Assembly: GCF_041296385.1 (NCBI RefSeq)
Contig: NC_091017.1
Location: 54,000,214-54,064,213, forward strand
Direction: 5' to 3'
DNA: 64,000 bases
Source: Aphelocoma coerulescens
Lineage: Eukaryota > Chordata > Aves > Passeriformes > Corvidae
The notes below the pieces were generated by a model, which was not told where the DNA came from, searched no databases, and saw only the letters and a list, made by a program, of their open reading frames with translations. Positions 62,035 through 64,000 of this stretch are shown in pieces (positions within the stretch are counted from its first letter, which is position 1; each line of letters opens with the position of its first letter). A program made the translations under genes and the position numbers.

Positions 62035-63396
62035 CACTCAAGCCCTTTCACAAATTGTTTAAATATTATTTTCTAGAGCTGAAACTTTGGAAGTACTTTG
62101 GTTTTACAGTTCACTTGTTAGAGGTATAGTATAAAGTCTTTACAAAGACTCTGAAAATAATCCTTTTATATTAAAAAAAATTAAAGACCTAAAATAATAC
62201 CTGTGTGCATTTTTGCAAAAGCATTTCTTGATGCACTTCTTCCAAACTAGGTGACATTTTTCCAGGGTATGTATTCCCACAGGACACCACACAGACTTTT
62301 TTTTATCAGCTGCTGCAAAGTTATTCATTAATACTGTCCAAGAATGCACAGTTCCTCCCCATACATGCACAGAGCCAGAACAGCTTCTTCTAGTGGTTCC
62401 CACTGCAACAACCAACAGGATACATAGGCTCTGAGGTTTAAGATTCCTGCTTAAAAAGGAGAATATTGCCATCCTACATCTGTGCATACATCTTCATCAC
62501 AGGGGCACAGCTTCTCTGTGGAATCAGAATTTCTTCTCCCTGCATTGTTCCCACAACTAAATATTCATATATTATGAAAATATGTCTCTGCCTGACCTTT
62601 TTCTACTTCCATGAACCTTCTGGGTCTGTTCAGCTGCTACTTCCGAGGCAGAGGGTTGAGTGAAGTAATGACGATTTTTAAAATTGAAATGGGGTTAATA
62701 ACCTATTACTATCACAGAATTTCCTAAATTGCCTCAGTTGTAAAGTCAAACAGTTATATTTTCGTGGAACACTGGACTCAAAACATTGTTAGGGGTTTTT
62801 TTCTTACAAACTACAGTGCTAATAGTTGTGCAGCTAGTTTATAGTGAGATAAATAACTGCAGTATTCTTGATAGTTGATACAAACAGTAGTGCTGCAGAA
62901 TAAATCCTTAGTATGATCAGAAATGGCAGAATCTTTATTTTATTGAGTAAATTAGAGTGTACATTTAGAGATAAGTATCAGTTTTGAGCACAAGACTGTT
63001 CTCTGCAGGAACAGTTTAGTCTGAAGTTTAAACTTTTCTGTACATGTGCCAAATGGGAGCAGCTTCATGCATAGATTCATCAAAATACCCTTTTCTACAG
63101 AGTATGGATAGGAACATAAAAATTGGTTTCACATACAGATGAACACAATTTCTTTTTTAATCTGCACTCTTTTTCTTCGTATAAAAACTATCACTCTCTT
63201 CTCTCATCACTGAGTGCTTGCTTAATCTGCTATTTGGGAGCAAAGGCTTCCAAAATAAATTTGGGAAAGTCATTGAAATACCGAACATGAAGTTCCTCTT
63301 TATTTCCTTTTTCCCTTTTCTTTTCCTAGCTTTCATTTCCTTCTATTTTAGCTTTTGATAAATGTGGCTAAACTCTATGTGTCCTTATAGTGTGGA

Positions 63397-63417
63397 ATAT
63401 ATATATATATGTATGTA

Positions 63418-63450
<33 letters not shown>

Positions 63451-63469
63451 GTAAGTAGGTATGTATACA
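63397..63469. repeat. TA/TGTA microsatellite
   Basis: AT repeats interrupted by GTATG units, about 73 bp, including an unbroken AT run of about 26 bases. Simple-sequence DNA. Confidence 0.95.
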
Positions 63470-64000
63470 GATGAAATGAAAACCTACTGAATAGAAGTTG
63501 TGGGCTGTGAAAACAAACTAGCTTTTGTTTTTTTCCACAAGTATTCTTTTAGTGACAATTATGTGTATATAATATATCAAATAAATTACTTGAATCATAA
63601 GCCTTATTACAGTTTCCTATTCTTTAAAGAATATTGTTCTTGATTCTCTATTTTTTCTCATAAAGAATAAAATAAAAAATAAAATAATCAAGTAATTAAA
63701 ATCTAAGGAGTTCACAGATAAGAAAAAGCTAGAAGTATCATTTAATGAAAAACATTGCGGGGTATGATTATATTTATTCAGTATCATGTCCTGAGTTCCT
63801 GAGGTTGGAAGGGCAGCTGTATCATGGAAAAGGTATATTCTGTCACAGTTTTGTGTATATTGGCATAAGATAAAGCTTATGATGTCTTTGCATTGGGAAG
63901 AGAATTTTTCATGCCAACAAGGGAGGACAGAGTGGCTTGGAATGGCAAGGAATTCAAACAATTCTGATATCACACAGTTTTCATGTTCGGTGCAGATGAA
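63470..64000. other. Gene-free end of window, nothing recognised
   Basis: AT-rich DNA. A 118-codon open frame on the minus strand (63617-63973) has a hydrophobic end and a charged tail but no family motif or splice context. It may continue nothing beyond the window. Confidence 0.5.

Larger units (their letters stand above)
60557..63396. other. Gene-free stretch, nothing recognised
   Basis: AT-rich with a TG microsatellite (61247-61300) and two inverted repeats (61826-61857, 61990-62034). An open frame of 115 codons on the minus strand (62140-62487) has no motif or exon context. Confidence 0.55.

Noticed and set aside
1..64000. Any bacterial-style system such as an operon, CRISPR array, phage or defence island
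   Set aside because: Composition, LINE/SINE/LTR content and the absence of long clustered genes show vertebrate DNA. No direct-repeat/spacer array is present.

Overview
The window looks like gene-poor nuclear DNA from a bird, most likely a songbird (passerine). Three things point there. (1) Several CR1 LINE fragments carry the typical avian 3' end. (2) A tRNA-Ile-derived SINE with a CR1-like tail at about 49594-49732 matches the TguSINE1 type known from zebra finch and related songbirds. (3) Five LTR copies of retroviral type resemble families I know from passerine genomes. Those family names come from memory of consensus sequences and were not checked by a search. I found no protein-coding gene, rRNA, functional tRNA, CRISPR array or bacterial feature. 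The sequence is visibly AT-rich and full of short A, T and A/C runs.

Layout. 1-5844: no recognisable element apart from a 31-bp tandem duplication. 5885-6351: truncated LTR (+), followed by an old CR1 fragment (about 6395-6870). 10748-12046: 1.3-kb solo LTR (-) with a perfect 5-bp target duplication. 18009-18786: CR1 3' part (+). 21357-21950: CR1 3' end joined to a decayed esterase-type ORF1 end (-). 26188-26746: solo LTR (+) with a duplicated U3 segment. 31450-31577: short CR1 tail (-), then a 1.28-kb solo LTR (31654-32928) with a perfect 5-bp target duplication, a TATA box and a poly(A) signal. 35458-35999: LTR (-) of the same family as 5885-6351. 43237-43412: long GGAGA microsatellite. 49250-49490: CR1 reverse-transcriptase fragment (-), followed by the SINE. 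54614-54651: perfect 15-bp inverted repeat. 59553-59575: 23-C tract. 60476-60556: CR1 tail (-). 63397-63469: TA/TG microsatellite.

No set of genes acts together here. The window is probably intergenic or deep intronic DNA shaped by successive retroelement insertions, with all LTRs reduced to solo or partial copies and no internal viral genes visible. The longest open frames (148-183 codons) lie inside a microsatellite or GC-rich LTR sequence and I do not accept them as genes. The items most worth a second look are the CR1 ORF1 esterase fossil joined to a CR1 tail, the LTRs with intact promoter and poly(A) signals, the 15-bp inverted repeat and a possible noncoding exon at 57582-57750.
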